The notes under the pieces were generated by a model that did not search any database, had not been told where the DNA came from, and saw only the letters and a program-made list of their open reading frames with translations. A stretch of DNA of 64,000 nucleotides. Origin: Proteiniphilum acetatigenes DSM 18083 (GTDB lineage Bacteria > Bacteroidota > Bacteroidia > Bacteroidales > Dysgonomonadaceae). The number at the start of each line of letters is the position of its first letter. Position 1 is the first letter of the stretch. Both the position numbers and the translations under genes were made by a program. Positions 1-8,301 of the stretch are shown here, piece by piece. The stretch is taken from positions 186,001 through 250,000 of the forward strand of contig NZ_KB905693.1 in the NCBI RefSeq assembly GCF_000380985.1. Reading direction: 5' to 3'.

Positions 1-2
1 TC

Positions 3-2228
3 GACCTCATCGTAGGTGTGGCAAACGATGCGGTCAACTTTCTCAATTCGAGTATCGGATCAAAAGTAGCACCCCTTTGGGTGATCCTCACGGTCGCCTC
101 TATAGGAGTGATGATCGGGACGATGTTCTCCAGCGGGATGATGGAGATCGCCCGAAGTGGGGTATTTTATCCGGAGAAATTCACATTCCCGGCTATTATG
201 ATCCTGTTCCTGGCAGTGATGCTTACGGATGTTATTCTGCTTGACCTGTTCAATACGTTTGGATTACCTACTTCTACTACTGTTTCTCTGGTATTCGAAC
301 TACTTGGCGCAGCGGTGGCGGTTGCCCTGTTCTCCGTCTGGACTTCAGGATCGGGCGAACACATTGGCGAATTCCTTAACAGCGGGAAAGCCTTGGCTAT
401 TATTGGTGGTATATTTATTTCTATCGCTATTGCATTTGTAGCAGGTAGTGCCATTATGTATGTCTCCCGGTTAATATTTTCTTTCAATTATGCCAAGCCG
501 TTTAAATATCTGGGCGCCATCTGGGGAGGTATTGCGCTTACAGCGATTACCTACTTTGCCATTTTTAAGGGATTAAAAGGAAGTGTGCTGGTAAGCCAGG
601 GTATGCTCGATTATCTGGAACATAATATGGGAACTGCCCTTCTGTATACTTTTATCGGATGGACGGTGTTCATGGCGATACTCCAACATCTTTTCCGCGT
701 AAAGATACTGAAAGTGATTGTGCTGACCGGAACCGCTGCATTGGCAATGGCATTTGCCGGGAACGACCTGGTGAATTTTATCGGTGTATCCATGGCTGGC
801 TACGATTCATTCCAGATAGCGCGGGAAGTGACTGCTTCAGGAGGTGATATCAATCAACTCCATATGGGCCGGTTGTCAGAGCCGGTCGTCGCCAATATCT
901 GGTGGTTGCTGGCTGCCGGAGTGATCATGGTGCTGGCGCTCTGGTTTTCCAAAAAATCCCGGTCTGTCACCGAAACGGAAGTAAATCTTGCCCGGAAAGG
1001 AGACGGAGTGGAGCGATTCTCCTCATCACCCCTTTCACGCCACATGGTAAGGAGCAGCCTCAATTTTAGTAAATCGATCAGTAAGATAATGCCTGCATCG
1101 GCAAAAAGTTTCATTAATAAACGATTCGAACCGGTAGAACTGGAAGACAAAGCCTCTTTCGATTTGATACGGGCATCCGTCAATCTTACTATTGCGGCTT
1201 TATTGATCTCGCTCGGGACATCGTTGAAATTACCCTTGTCTACCACCTATGTTACTTTTATGGTGGCAATGGGGAGCTCCCTGGCCGACCGGGCCTGGGG
1301 ACGGGAGAGCGCCGTGTACCGGATTAACGGCGTTCTTACGGTGGTAGCAGGTTGGCTACTGACAGCATTGGTGGCTTTCACTGCCTCCATGATCGTGGGG
1401 TTGTTCCTGATGTGGGGTGGTAAGATCGCCCTCGCTGTCATGGTGTTCCTGGTTGTCTTTATCCTGTTTAAATCGGGTAGATTGCACTCCAAACTGAAAT
1501 CCAAAGAACAGCAGCAACAACAAATCCTTTCCAGTGAACAACAACTGGTCGCATCCTGTAATAATGACGTGTATCTGATGCTGGAAAAAACGCTCTCGAT
1601 CTATAAACGTGTAGTAGAAGGATTGAAAGATGAGGATAGAAAGCTTGTAAAGAAAGCGATGGGTGAAGCCTATGAGTTGTATGAAAGATTCAAGGATAAA
1701 CGGGATTATGAGGTGGTACCCACGTTGGAAAGCATACAACTCAATGCACTGGATCTTGAACAGGAATATGTGCAGTTGGTAGACTACTCCTATGAGATTA
1801 CCAAATCATTGAAAGCAGTAACAGAGAATACATTCCAGTATATCGACAACAATCACACCGCATTCTCAAAAGAACAGATCGAAGACCTGAAGGTCATTTA
1901 TAAAATTCTTTCTGAAGCGTTTACAGAGTACGAGAAAATGGAAAAATCAGGAGATTACAACCAGTTTAGTCAGATAGTGAATATGCGGGAAACCATCCTG
2001 GATTTGAATCCCAAATTGACCAAACGTCAGATTAAACGGGTGAAAGCAGGAGAGTCGACTACCCGGAGCAGCATCCTTTTCCTGAATCTGGTCAATGAAT
2101 CGAAAATCATCACGCTACAATCGAGTAATCTGATGAAGTCGCACCGTAACTTCAAGGCACAATACGCCAAGTCGGTATCAGAGCGAAATACCGGCTCACT
2201 ACTTGCGAAAGTTTCTCTCGATATCTAA
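3..2228 (+). CDS. Inorganic phosphate transporter, PiT family, 5'-truncated by the window edge
   Basis: This is a sodium- or proton-coupled phosphate permease of the inner membrane. The reading frame is open from the first complete codon, so the true start lies outside the window. The visible N-terminus already holds the PiT signature (GVANDAVNFLNSSIGS), and a second copy-like signature (LKLPLSTTYVTFMVAMGSS) appears near visible residue 405, as expected for the inverted-repeat fold. Many hydrophobic segments fill visible residues 15-480. The last 250 residues are soluble, helical and charged, and resemble a PhoU-type domain, an arrangement known for the large (about 740 aa) Bacteroidetes PiT proteins. 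A strong hairpin terminator follows the stop. Family assignment is firm; the PhoU-like call for the tail is inference. Confidence 0.9.
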   Translation, partial: DLIVGVANDAVNFLNSSIGSKVAPLWVILTVASIGVMIGTMFSSGMMEIARSGVFYPEKFTFPAIMILFLAVMLTDVILLDLFNTFGLPTSTTVSLVFELLGAAVAVALFSVWTSGSGEHIGEFLNSGKALAIIGGIFISIAIAFVAGSAIMYVSRLIFSFNYAKPFKYLGAIWGGIALTAITYFAIFKGLKGSVLVSQGMLDYLEHNMGTALLYTFIGWTVFMAILQHLFRVKILKVIVLTGTAALAMAFAGNDLVNFIGVSMAGYDSFQIAREVTASGGDINQLHMGRLSEPVVANIWWLLAAGVIMVLALWFSKKSRSVTETEVNLARKGDGVERFSSSPLSRHMVRSSLNFSKSISKIMPASAKSFINKRFEPVELEDKASFDLIRASVNLTIAALLISLGTSLKLPLSTTYVTFMVAMGSSLADRAWGRESAVYRINGVLTVVAGWLLTALVAFTASMIVGLFLMWGGKIALAVMVFLVVFILFKSGRLHSKLKSKEQQQQQILSSEQQLVASCNNDVYLMLEKTLSIYKRVVEGLKDEDRKLVKKAMGEAYELYERFKDKRDYEVVPTLESIQLNALDLEQEYVQLVDYSYEITKSLKAVTENTFQYIDNNHTAFSKEQIEDLKVIYKILSEAFTEYEKMEKSGDYNQFSQIVNMRETILDLNPKLTKRQIKRVKAGESTTRSSILFLNLVNESKIITLQSSNLMKSHRNFKAQYAKSVSERNTGSLLAKVSLDI

Positions 2229-2284
2229 AGAGTATTAAGTAACAGTTGGGTAATACTATGTATTTATTATCCGATTTAGACATT

Positions 2285-2332
2285 GAGAGGCGGAATCGTT
2301 TCAGATCCCGCCTCTCTCTTTCAGTTTTTTTA
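2285..2332 (+). terminator. Intrinsic terminator of the PiT transporter gene
   Basis: Two 13-nt arms (2285-2297 and 2304-2316) pair with one mismatch around a 6-nt loop, and a T-rich tract with seven consecutive T follows at 2325-2331. It lies 57 nt after the stop codon and before a convergent gene. Confidence 0.8.
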
Positions 2333-2342
2333 TTTATACTAC

Positions 2343-2705
2343 CTATTTTTGCAATAAACTAACGTTAAGGTTTTGATTTTTTGTAAGGTCGATTTCAGTT
2401 GTATAGGGTTCGTAAGAAATCAATTCAACCGTTAGTTCATATTTGCCGGGATTTACATCTGAGATGCTAAATTGCCCCTCAAGGTCGGAATAATATTTCT
2501 TTCCGTCCACAATAATAGTCGCACCGGCAAGTGTCTCTTTGTTCTTATCGTCTACAACTGAGCCGGTCAGTTGTAACGCTTTCACATTCTCCACACGGTC
2601 TACCGATGTGGACTCTTTACTTTTCTTTTCGCTGTTATTGTCAGTGAAAGCAAAAGCAGACACCGAAATCAATAGAGAGCAACCGAATATTAATACAGAT
2701 CTCAT
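2343..2705 (-). CDS. Small secreted carboxypeptidase-regulatory-like (CarboxypepD_reg-type) protein
   Basis: The 120-residue product has a signal peptide (hydrophobic residues 4-19, likely cleavage after AFA) and one beta-sandwich domain at about residues 46-115. The domain has the pattern seen at the N-terminus of SusC proteins: LTGSVVDDKNKETLAGATI, then a YSDLEGQFSISDVNPGKYEL turn. Here the domain stands alone with no barrel or peptidase attached. The likely location is periplasm or cell surface; no enzymatic residues are visible and the function is unknown. The start ATG at 2705 is the only one before the signal peptide. A -7 type box (TAttTTTG, complement of 2745-2752) lies upstream with a poor -33 box. 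Confidence 0.75.
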   Translation of the reverse strand: MRSVLIFGCSLLISVSAFAFTDNNSEKKSKESTSVDRVENVKALQLTGSVVDDKNKETLAGATIIVDGKKYYSDLEGQFSISDVNPGKYELTVELISYEPYTTEIDLTKNQNLNVSLLQK

Positions 2706-2835
2706 AATGGATGTTTTTTTGTCAACTTAATCTATAAAACCACACAAAAATAGGGAGATAACACCATATAGGGCGTTACGTTTTGATTAAGTTATAGTTA
2801 AGTTTTTGTTACAACCAAAACAATCCGGTATTTGC

Positions 2836-4677
2836 TTATTCAACCGTCACTGACTTTGCCAGGTTTCGAGGTTGATCCACATCGCATCCTTTTACTACCG
2901 CAATATGGTATGCCAGTAATTGAAGGGGAATAACAGCAAGCAAAGGGGCTAAGCAGGGCATGGTGGCGGGTACTTCTATGCTATGGGATGAGAGACCTTT
3001 TATTATATTGTCTCCCTCGGTGACTATCGAAATGATCCTTCCTTTACGGGCTTTTATTTCCTGAATATTACTCAGCACTTTTCCGTAAGTTTCGGATTGA
3101 GTGGCAATGGCTATAACCGGCATTTCATTGCTGATAAGCGCTATAGGGCCATGTTTCATTTCGGCGGCAGGATAACCCTCGGCATGTATATAGGAGATCT
3201 CTTTCAGTTTCAGAGCTCCCTCCAATGCTATCGGAAAATTGTACCCTCTACCCAGGTAAATACAGTTGCTCGCATAGGTAAACGTCTTCGCCAGTTCGGC
3301 AATCTGATCATTCTTCTTCAAGACTTCACTTACCTTGTCCGGTATCAGGCTTAATTCCCGGATCAGTTTCAGGTACTCATCGTGTGAAATTGTTCCGTTC
3401 TCCTTTCCGATGAGGATAGCCAGCATGGTGAGGACGGTCACCTGTGCCGTGAAGGCTTTTGTAGAGGCCACACCGATTTCAGGGCCTACATGGGTATAAC
3501 ACCCTGAGTGTGTATTTCTCGGAATAGATGAGCCTACTACGTTACAAATGCCGAAGATAAATGCTCCGTGCTGTTTGGCAAGTTCTACCGCTGCCAATGT
3601 ATCGGCAGTTTCCCCCGATTGGGAGATGGCGATCACAATATCATTTTTGTGGATTACCGGCTTCCGGTAACGGAATTCGGATGAATACTCCACTTCGACC
3701 GGGATCCGGGCATACTCTTCAATTGCGTACATGCCGATCTGTGCAGCATGCCAGGAAGTACCGCAGGCAGTAATAATAATTCGTTTGGCATTCAGAAATT
3801 TCTCTCTGTTGTCGATAAAACCGGCCAAAGTGATATTATCCTTGTCGACATTCACCCTGCCCCGCATACAATCACTCAGGGAGTGAGGTTGCTCAAATAT
3901 CTCTTTCAACATGAAATGGGGGTATCCTCCCTTCTCGAGTTGGCTGAGGGTCAGTTCGAGTTGCTGGATCTGCGGAGTTTTATCGATATTGCCTATTGTC
4001 TTTATCTTAAGTGGTTCGTTCCGTTTTATGGTGACAATCTCTTCCTCACCTATATAGGTGACCTTGTTAGTGTATTCAATGATGGGTGTTGCATCGGAAC
4101 CGATAAAATATTCATCTTCTCCTATGCCTATCACCAAAGGACTACCCTTTCTGGCTGCCACAATCAGATCCGGATGGTGTTTGTCGAGAACGGCAATGGC
4201 ATAGGCTCCGACAACCTGACTCAATGCCAGCTGTACCGCGGTGGGTAGATCGGTGGCATTTGTTTTCTTCATATATTCTATCAACTGCACCAATACCTCC
4301 GTATCGGTTTCGCTCTGGAATGTGTATCCCTCTTTCATCAACCCTTCTTTCAGAACCGTGTAGTTTTCAATGATCCCGTTATGAATGATGGCGATCTCTT
4401 CCGATTGTGAATAATGAGGGTGCGCATTATTATGATTCGGCTCTCCATGGGTTGCCCAGCGGGTATGCGCGATTCCGATCGTTCCTGCGATATCTTTTTG
4501 TTGTGCGAATTGCTCCAATTCATCTACTTTTCCTTTTGCCTTGTACACTTTGAGGTGTACATTATCTATCAAAGCGACTCCGGCACTATCATATCCACGA
4601 TATTCGAGCCTGTGGAGCCCTTTCATTAAAATGGGGTAAGCTTGTCTATTACCGATATATCCGACTATTCCGCACAT
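2836..4677 (-). CDS. glmS: Glutamine--fructose-6-phosphate aminotransferase (isomerizing)
   Basis: It makes glucosamine-6-phosphate from fructose-6-phosphate and glutamine, the entry step to UDP-GlcNAc, peptidoglycan and lipid A, in the cytoplasm. The 613-residue length matches the family. The N-terminal glutamine amidotransferase domain starts MCGIVGYIG, where Cys2 is the nucleophile, and contains the HTRWATHG and HNGIIEN motifs. Two SIS domains follow at about residues 290-425 and 460-600 (ACGTSWHA, ISQSGETADT, AEMKHGPIALI). The C-terminus ends KSVTVE, as usual. The gene stands alone, with its own promoter in a long upstream spacer. No glmS ribozyme-like core was recognised in the leader. 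Confidence 0.97.
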   Translation of the reverse strand: MCGIVGYIGNRQAYPILMKGLHRLEYRGYDSAGVALIDNVHLKVYKAKGKVDELEQFAQQKDIAGTIGIAHTRWATHGEPNHNNAHPHYSQSEEIAIIHNGIIENYTVLKEGLMKEGYTFQSETDTEVLVQLIEYMKKTNATDLPTAVQLALSQVVGAYAIAVLDKHHPDLIVAARKGSPLVIGIGEDEYFIGSDATPIIEYTNKVTYIGEEEIVTIKRNEPLKIKTIGNIDKTPQIQQLELTLSQLEKGGYPHFMLKEIFEQPHSLSDCMRGRVNVDKDNITLAGFIDNREKFLNAKRIIITACGTSWHAAQIGMYAIEEYARIPVEVEYSSEFRYRKPVIHKNDIVIAISQSGETADTLAAVELAKQHGAFIFGICNVVGSSIPRNTHSGCYTHVGPEIGVASTKAFTAQVTVLTMLAILIGKENGTISHDEYLKLIRELSLIPDKVSEVLKKNDQIAELAKTFTYASNCIYLGRGYNFPIALEGALKLKEISYIHAEGYPAAEMKHGPIALISNEMPVIAIATQSETYGKVLSNIQEIKARKGRIISIVTEGDNIIKGLSSHSIEVPATMPCLAPLLAVIPLQLLAYHIAVVKGCDVDQPRNLAKSVTVE

Positions 4678-4995
4678 ATATGATTAATTTTAAATGGATT
4701 GATGATATAAGAAGATAAATTGTCTACCGGATCGGGCAGACAACAAGGGGAATGTAATACTAAAAACCGACTGAATTTAACTGTCATGTTCGGGTGATTT
4801 TTAATAACGATGTGCAAAAATGCATTATCTTTTTGAAATATCAAAGAAAAAAGATGATATATTATTTAATATTATATGTTAATGATATGTTTTTACTTAT
4901 AAAAATATCATTTTGATTTCAGATAAGTCGGTATTTAATCAAAATGTTTGTAGAAACTGGAAATACATATATCTTTTAATTTTACGGTATAATGC
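4678..4995. other. AT-rich intergenic spacer upstream of glmS
   Basis: About 320 nt of AT-rich DNA between the divergent glmS and the 56-aa membrane protein gene. It holds the glmS promoter (4815-4845). Apart from that no gene-like frame, hairpin or repeat stands out. Confidence 0.6.
4815..4845 (-). promoter_or_regulatory. Predicted Bacteroidetes-type promoter of glmS
   Basis: On the minus strand a TTTG box (complement of 4842-4845) is followed after 19 nt by CAttTTTG (complement of 4815-4822), one base from the TAnnTTTG consensus. It predicts a leader of about 130 nt before the glmS start. Confidence 0.6.
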
Positions 4996-5026
4996 TTTGC
5001 CTGAGAGGTATGAGATATTATCTTTG
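4996..5026 (+). promoter_or_regulatory. Bacteroidetes-type promoter of the 56-aa membrane protein gene
   Basis: TTTG at 4996-4999, a 19-nt spacer, and TAtcTTTG at 5019-5026 match the consensus fully. Because the -7 box reaches 5026, the ATG at 5026 cannot be the start and the ATG at 5047 is preferred. Confidence 0.75.
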
Positions 5027-5046
5027 TGATACCTATTTTGAAAAGT

Positions 5047-5217
5047 ATGGCAAGAAAGAAACTCTCTCAAACACAGATTGCATTTATCATTATCCTTTGG
5101 ATTGTACTGGTTGTCTATATCCTTTTATATGCAACAATAACCCCGTTCACTGTTATCTCCATTCTGATGTCGGGGGTAATTGTTTTTATTCCTGTTTACA
5201 GAAATCTAAAAAAATAG
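5047..5217 (+). CDS. Small two-helix membrane protein, function unknown
   Basis: The 56-residue product starts MARKKLSQTQ, then has two hydrophobic segments at about residues 12-29 and 31-48, and ends in basic residues (YRNLKK). A basic N-terminus, a tight turn and a basic C-terminus predict a hairpin with both ends in the cytoplasm. The start at 5047 is chosen because a consensus promoter ends at 5026. I do not recognise a named family. It precedes gdhA by 240 nt, but gdhA has its own promoter, so a joint operon is not required. No enzymatic or metal-binding residues are evident. Confidence 0.65.
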   Translation: MARKKLSQTQIAFIIILWIVLVVYILLYATITPFTVISILMSGVIVFIPVYRNLKK

Positions 5218-5257
5218 CTGTTTTACTAACAGATTTAATAAAAAAACATGAAATATT

Positions 5258-5286
5258 TTTGTTTTAGAAATTTATTTCTACCTTTG
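5258..5286 (+). promoter_or_regulatory. Predicted promoter of gdhA
   Basis: TTTG at 5258-5261 and TAccTTTG at 5279-5286 are separated by 17 nt, slightly short of the usual 19-21. It predicts a leader of about 165 nt before the gdhA start. Confidence 0.6.
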
Positions 5287-5291
5287 CATTT

Positions 5292-5457
5292 CAAAGTGCT
5301 TATTTAATAACAGTATTTAGTTGTGAGGTTTTTTCAGGAAACCGGATTCTAATTGATTAGAACCGGGATCGTGATTATTGTGAGGCTTGCCCGGTTTATC
5401 TCAATGTACCGGAGGGCTTTCCGTAGGACCTTAGTGTAAAAAAATTAATATTGACGT
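5292..5457 (+). promoter_or_regulatory. Structured 5' leader of gdhA
   Basis: The leader contains an inverted repeat around TTCTAAT-TG-ATTAGAA (5347-5362), several CCGG/CCCGG segments able to pair alternatively, and two copies of TTGTGAGG(T/C)TT (5321 and 5378, 57 nt apart). It is much more GC-rich than the spacer before it. No known riboswitch class was recognised. Confidence 0.4.
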
Positions 5458-6792
5458 ATGAAATCTTCAGAAGTTTTAGGTCTTCTAAAAAGGCGTTTTC
5501 CTAACGAGCCGGAATATCACCAGGCCGTGGAAGAAGTAGTGGAATCCATTGAGGATGTGTACAACGAGCATCCCGAGTTTGAAAAAGCAAACCTGATCGA
5601 GCGGTTGGTTATCCCCGATAAGATCCATTCTTTCCGTGTTACATGGGTCGATGATAAGGGCAATGTACAGACCAACATGGGTTACCGGGTACAGCATAAC
5701 AATGCCATTGGGCCGTATAAAGGGGGAATTCGCTTTCACGCTTCGGTGTCGCCTTCTATTTTGAAATTCCTTGCTTTTGAACAGACATTCAAGAATGCAC
5801 TTACTACATTGCCGATGGGTGGTGCCAAAGGTGGTTCCGACTTTTCACCACGCGGCAAGTCCGACGGGGAAGTGATGCGTTTCTGCCAGGCCTTTGTGGA
5901 GGGCCTATGGCGCGTGATCGGTCCCAATACTGATGTACCTGCCGGCGATATCGGCGTAGGTGGCCGTGAAGTGGGTTATATGTTTGGTAAGTACAAGAAG
6001 TTGGCCGAAGAATTCACCGGCACATTCACTGGGAAGGGGCGTGAATTTGGCGGATCGCTCATTCGTCCTGAAGCTACCGGCTACGGGAATGTCTATTTCC
6101 TGCTGGAAATGCTGAAAACCCAGAATATCGATATCAAAGGAAAAAAATGTTTGGTTTCCGGATCGGGGAACGTGGCCCAATATACCTGCGAGAAACTGTT
6201 GGAGTTAGGAGCTATTCCCGTCACCTTGTCCGATTCCGACGGTTATATCTATGATCCGGATGGCATCACGAAAGAGAAACTGGAATTTGTGATGGAACTG
6301 AAGAATCTCTATCGGGGACGCATCCGCGAATATGCAGAAGAATATGGATGTAAATATGTTCCCGGAGCACGTCCGTGGGGAGAAAAAGGAGATATCGCAC
6401 TACCTTCGGCCACTCAGAACGAGATTGACCAGGCGGATGCTGAAGCGCTTGTAGAGAACGGTGTGATCGCTGTTTCCGAAGGAGCCAATATGCCAAGCAC
6501 TCCTGAAGCTATCGCGGTTTTCCAGTCGAATAAAATATTGTATGCCCCCGGTAAGGCAGCAAATGCCGGTGGAGTGTCGGTGTCGGGATTGGAAATGACA
6601 CAAAACTCAGAACGCTATAGTTGGTCGGCAGAACAAGTCGATGAAAAACTGAAATGGATCATGGCCAATATCCACGAAAATTGCATGAAATACGGTAAAG
6701 AAAGCGACGGTTACATTAACTACGTAAAAGGCGCCAATATCGCCGGTTTTATGAAAGTAGCCAAAGCGATGATGGGCCAGGGCATCTTGTAA
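5458..6792 (+). CDS. gdhA: NAD(P)-dependent glutamate dehydrogenase
   Basis: It interconverts 2-oxoglutarate plus ammonia and glutamate, the main ammonium assimilation or glutamate fermentation step in many Bacteroidales. The 444-residue length and motifs fit the hexameric type I family: YRVQHNNAIGPYKGGIRFH and LPMGGAKGGSDF in the catalytic domain, VPAGDIGVGGREVGYMFG, then a Rossmann domain with VSGSGNVAQY near residue 235. The start ATG at 5458 matches the usual N-terminus. A long structured leader precedes it and an intrinsic terminator follows. The cofactor is likely NADP by similarity, but cannot be settled from motifs alone. Confidence 0.96.
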   Translation: MKSSEVLGLLKRRFPNEPEYHQAVEEVVESIEDVYNEHPEFEKANLIERLVIPDKIHSFRVTWVDDKGNVQTNMGYRVQHNNAIGPYKGGIRFHASVSPSILKFLAFEQTFKNALTTLPMGGAKGGSDFSPRGKSDGEVMRFCQAFVEGLWRVIGPNTDVPAGDIGVGGREVGYMFGKYKKLAEEFTGTFTGKGREFGGSLIRPEATGYGNVYFLLEMLKTQNIDIKGKKCLVSGSGNVAQYTCEKLLELGAIPVTLSDSDGYIYDPDGITKEKLEFVMELKNLYRGRIREYAEEYGCKYVPGARPWGEKGDIALPSATQNEIDQADAEALVENGVIAVSEGANMPSTPEAIAVFQSNKILYAPGKAANAGGVSVSGLEMTQNSERYSWSAEQVDEKLKWIMANIHENCMKYGKESDGYINYVKGANIAGFMKVAKAMMGQGIL

Positions 6793-6810
6793 TATTTATA
6801 CTTAATATAG

Positions 6811-6836
6811 AAAAAGCGGCTTTGGTCGCTTTTTTT
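6811..6836 (+). terminator. Intrinsic terminator of gdhA
   Basis: AAAAAGCG and CGCTTTTT pair across a loop GCTTTGGT, and the T-tract continues to 6836. The symmetric A and T tracts also allow it to serve the convergent permease gene. Confidence 0.75.
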
Positions 6837-6900
6837 GTGCTTTCAATTTATCTTCGCTCCACTTTCCGGGTCACAATCCAAACAAAAGGTGAGGGTTTCT

Positions 6901-8256
6901 CTAAAAGAATAAACCGGCTGTCAGCGTAAATATCAATCCGCAAAAAGCGATGATACTTTCCATTACAGTCCAGCTCTGCAGTGTTTGCTTTTCATTCATA
7001 CCCAGGTATTTCCCTACCAGCCAGAATCCGCTATCGTTGACATGTGACAGCAAGGTGGCGCCTGAGGCAATGGCGATTACCACCAGTGCGCGTTGAGGAT
7101 CGTTCAATCCGAATTCACTGATAATAGGAGCGATTATACTTGCTGCAGTGATCATTGCTACGGTAGCTGAACCCTGTGTTACCCGTACTACGGCTGCAAT
7201 AAGCCATGCCAGCAGGATGGGTGGCAAAGGCGAGTTGGACATCGATTCTGCCATAACCTGTCCGATACCGCTATCTACCAATACTTGTTTCAATACACCA
7301 CCAGCACCGGTAATCAGGATGATAATTCCCGCAGGCCCCAATGCTTTTGTACTTAAGTCGAGAATTTTCTGCTTGTCCATCCCTCTTTTTATGCACAAGA
7401 AATAGGTAGCAATAAGGGTGGCAATGATCAGTGCAGAAAAAGGATGTCCGATAAATTCCAGTACGTCGGTGAAGACCGATTTTCTCACAATTTCTTTCGA
7501 AACCGCTACAGTAGTAAATGTATTGAGGAGTATAAGTAGGAGTGGGATAGAGATGATAATCGCAATTAACCGGAATGAGGGATACGACTTTGTATCGAAC
7601 TCCCTGGGAGTATCATCATCACTATAAGGAGGCATCAGGTGTATCTTTTTGGAGATATATTTTCCGAAGACAGGTCCTGCAATAATGGCTGTGGGAATTC
7701 CCAGAATAAATCCCATCAGAATAACCCATCCTAATTGGGCGTTGATAATATCAGCCACTGCTACCGGTCCGGGGGTAGGCGGAATGAAACTATGGGTAAC
7801 CGCCAGACCAGCCAGCAAAGGTATGGCGTAATAGAGCAGCGAACGTTTGGTGTCGCGCGATAGGGCATACACAATAGGGACCAGAATGATAAACCCCACG
7901 TCGAAAAAGACAGGAATAGCGACAATAAAACCGGTCGTAACCATTGCCCATGGGGCTCTCTCTTTTCCAAACTTTCTTACCAAATAATCTGCCAGAGACT
8001 CAGCTCCTCCCGAACTTTCGAGCATCTGCCCGAAGATTGCTCCCAATCCGACTACTGTTGCTACAAAGCCAAGTGTCCCTGCCATCCCTTCCTGAATGGA
8101 TTGGGTAATGTCGTTCAGCGGCATCCCTGAAACAATCCCTACATAAATGGAGGTGATCAGCAATGCAATAAATGCACTGATCTTGAGTTTCAAGACCATG
8201 AACAGAAGAATGGCTACTGCCGATAGGATGGTAAAGATTAAAAAGAGTGTCGACAT
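6901..8256 (-). CDS. GntP-family gluconate:H+ symporter-like permease
   Basis: The 451-residue protein is almost wholly hydrophobic, with about 12-14 membrane segments. It carries GntP family patterns such as GMAGTLGFVATVVGLGAIFGQMLE near residue 55, VFFDVGFIILVPI near 135 and SGATLLSHVNDSGFWLV near 405. Family members take up gluconate or related aldonates across the inner membrane. It lies 45 nt downstream of an oxidoreductase gene on the same strand, so the two probably form an operon for a sugar acid. The precise substrate cannot be read from the sequence. The start ATG at 8256 fits the usual short N-terminus. Confidence 0.9.
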   Translation of the reverse strand: MSTLFLIFTILSAVAILLFMVLKLKISAFIALLITSIYVGIVSGMPLNDITQSIQEGMAGTLGFVATVVGLGAIFGQMLESSGGAESLADYLVRKFGKERAPWAMVTTGFIVAIPVFFDVGFIILVPIVYALSRDTKRSLLYYAIPLLAGLAVTHSFIPPTPGPVAVADIINAQLGWVILMGFILGIPTAIIAGPVFGKYISKKIHLMPPYSDDDTPREFDTKSYPSFRLIAIIISIPLLLILLNTFTTVAVSKEIVRKSVFTDVLEFIGHPFSALIIATLIATYFLCIKRGMDKQKILDLSTKALGPAGIIILITGAGGVLKQVLVDSGIGQVMAESMSNSPLPPILLAWLIAAVVRVTQGSATVAMITAASIIAPIISEFGLNDPQRALVVIAIASGATLLSHVNDSGFWLVGKYLGMNEKQTLQSWTVMESIIAFCGLIFTLTAGLFF

Positions 8257-8301
8257 GCTTGTCTGGTAGATTAAATAGATATCTGTAAAAAAGTTTGTTT
8301 A

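Noticed and set aside
3748-4248. 166-codon plus-strand frame
   Set aside because: It is antisense to glmS, whose protein is fully conserved in this region.
4678-4820. glmS ribozyme
   Set aside because: The leader is AT-rich and no double-pseudoknot core could be recognised; the ribozyme is known mainly from Gram-positive bacteria.
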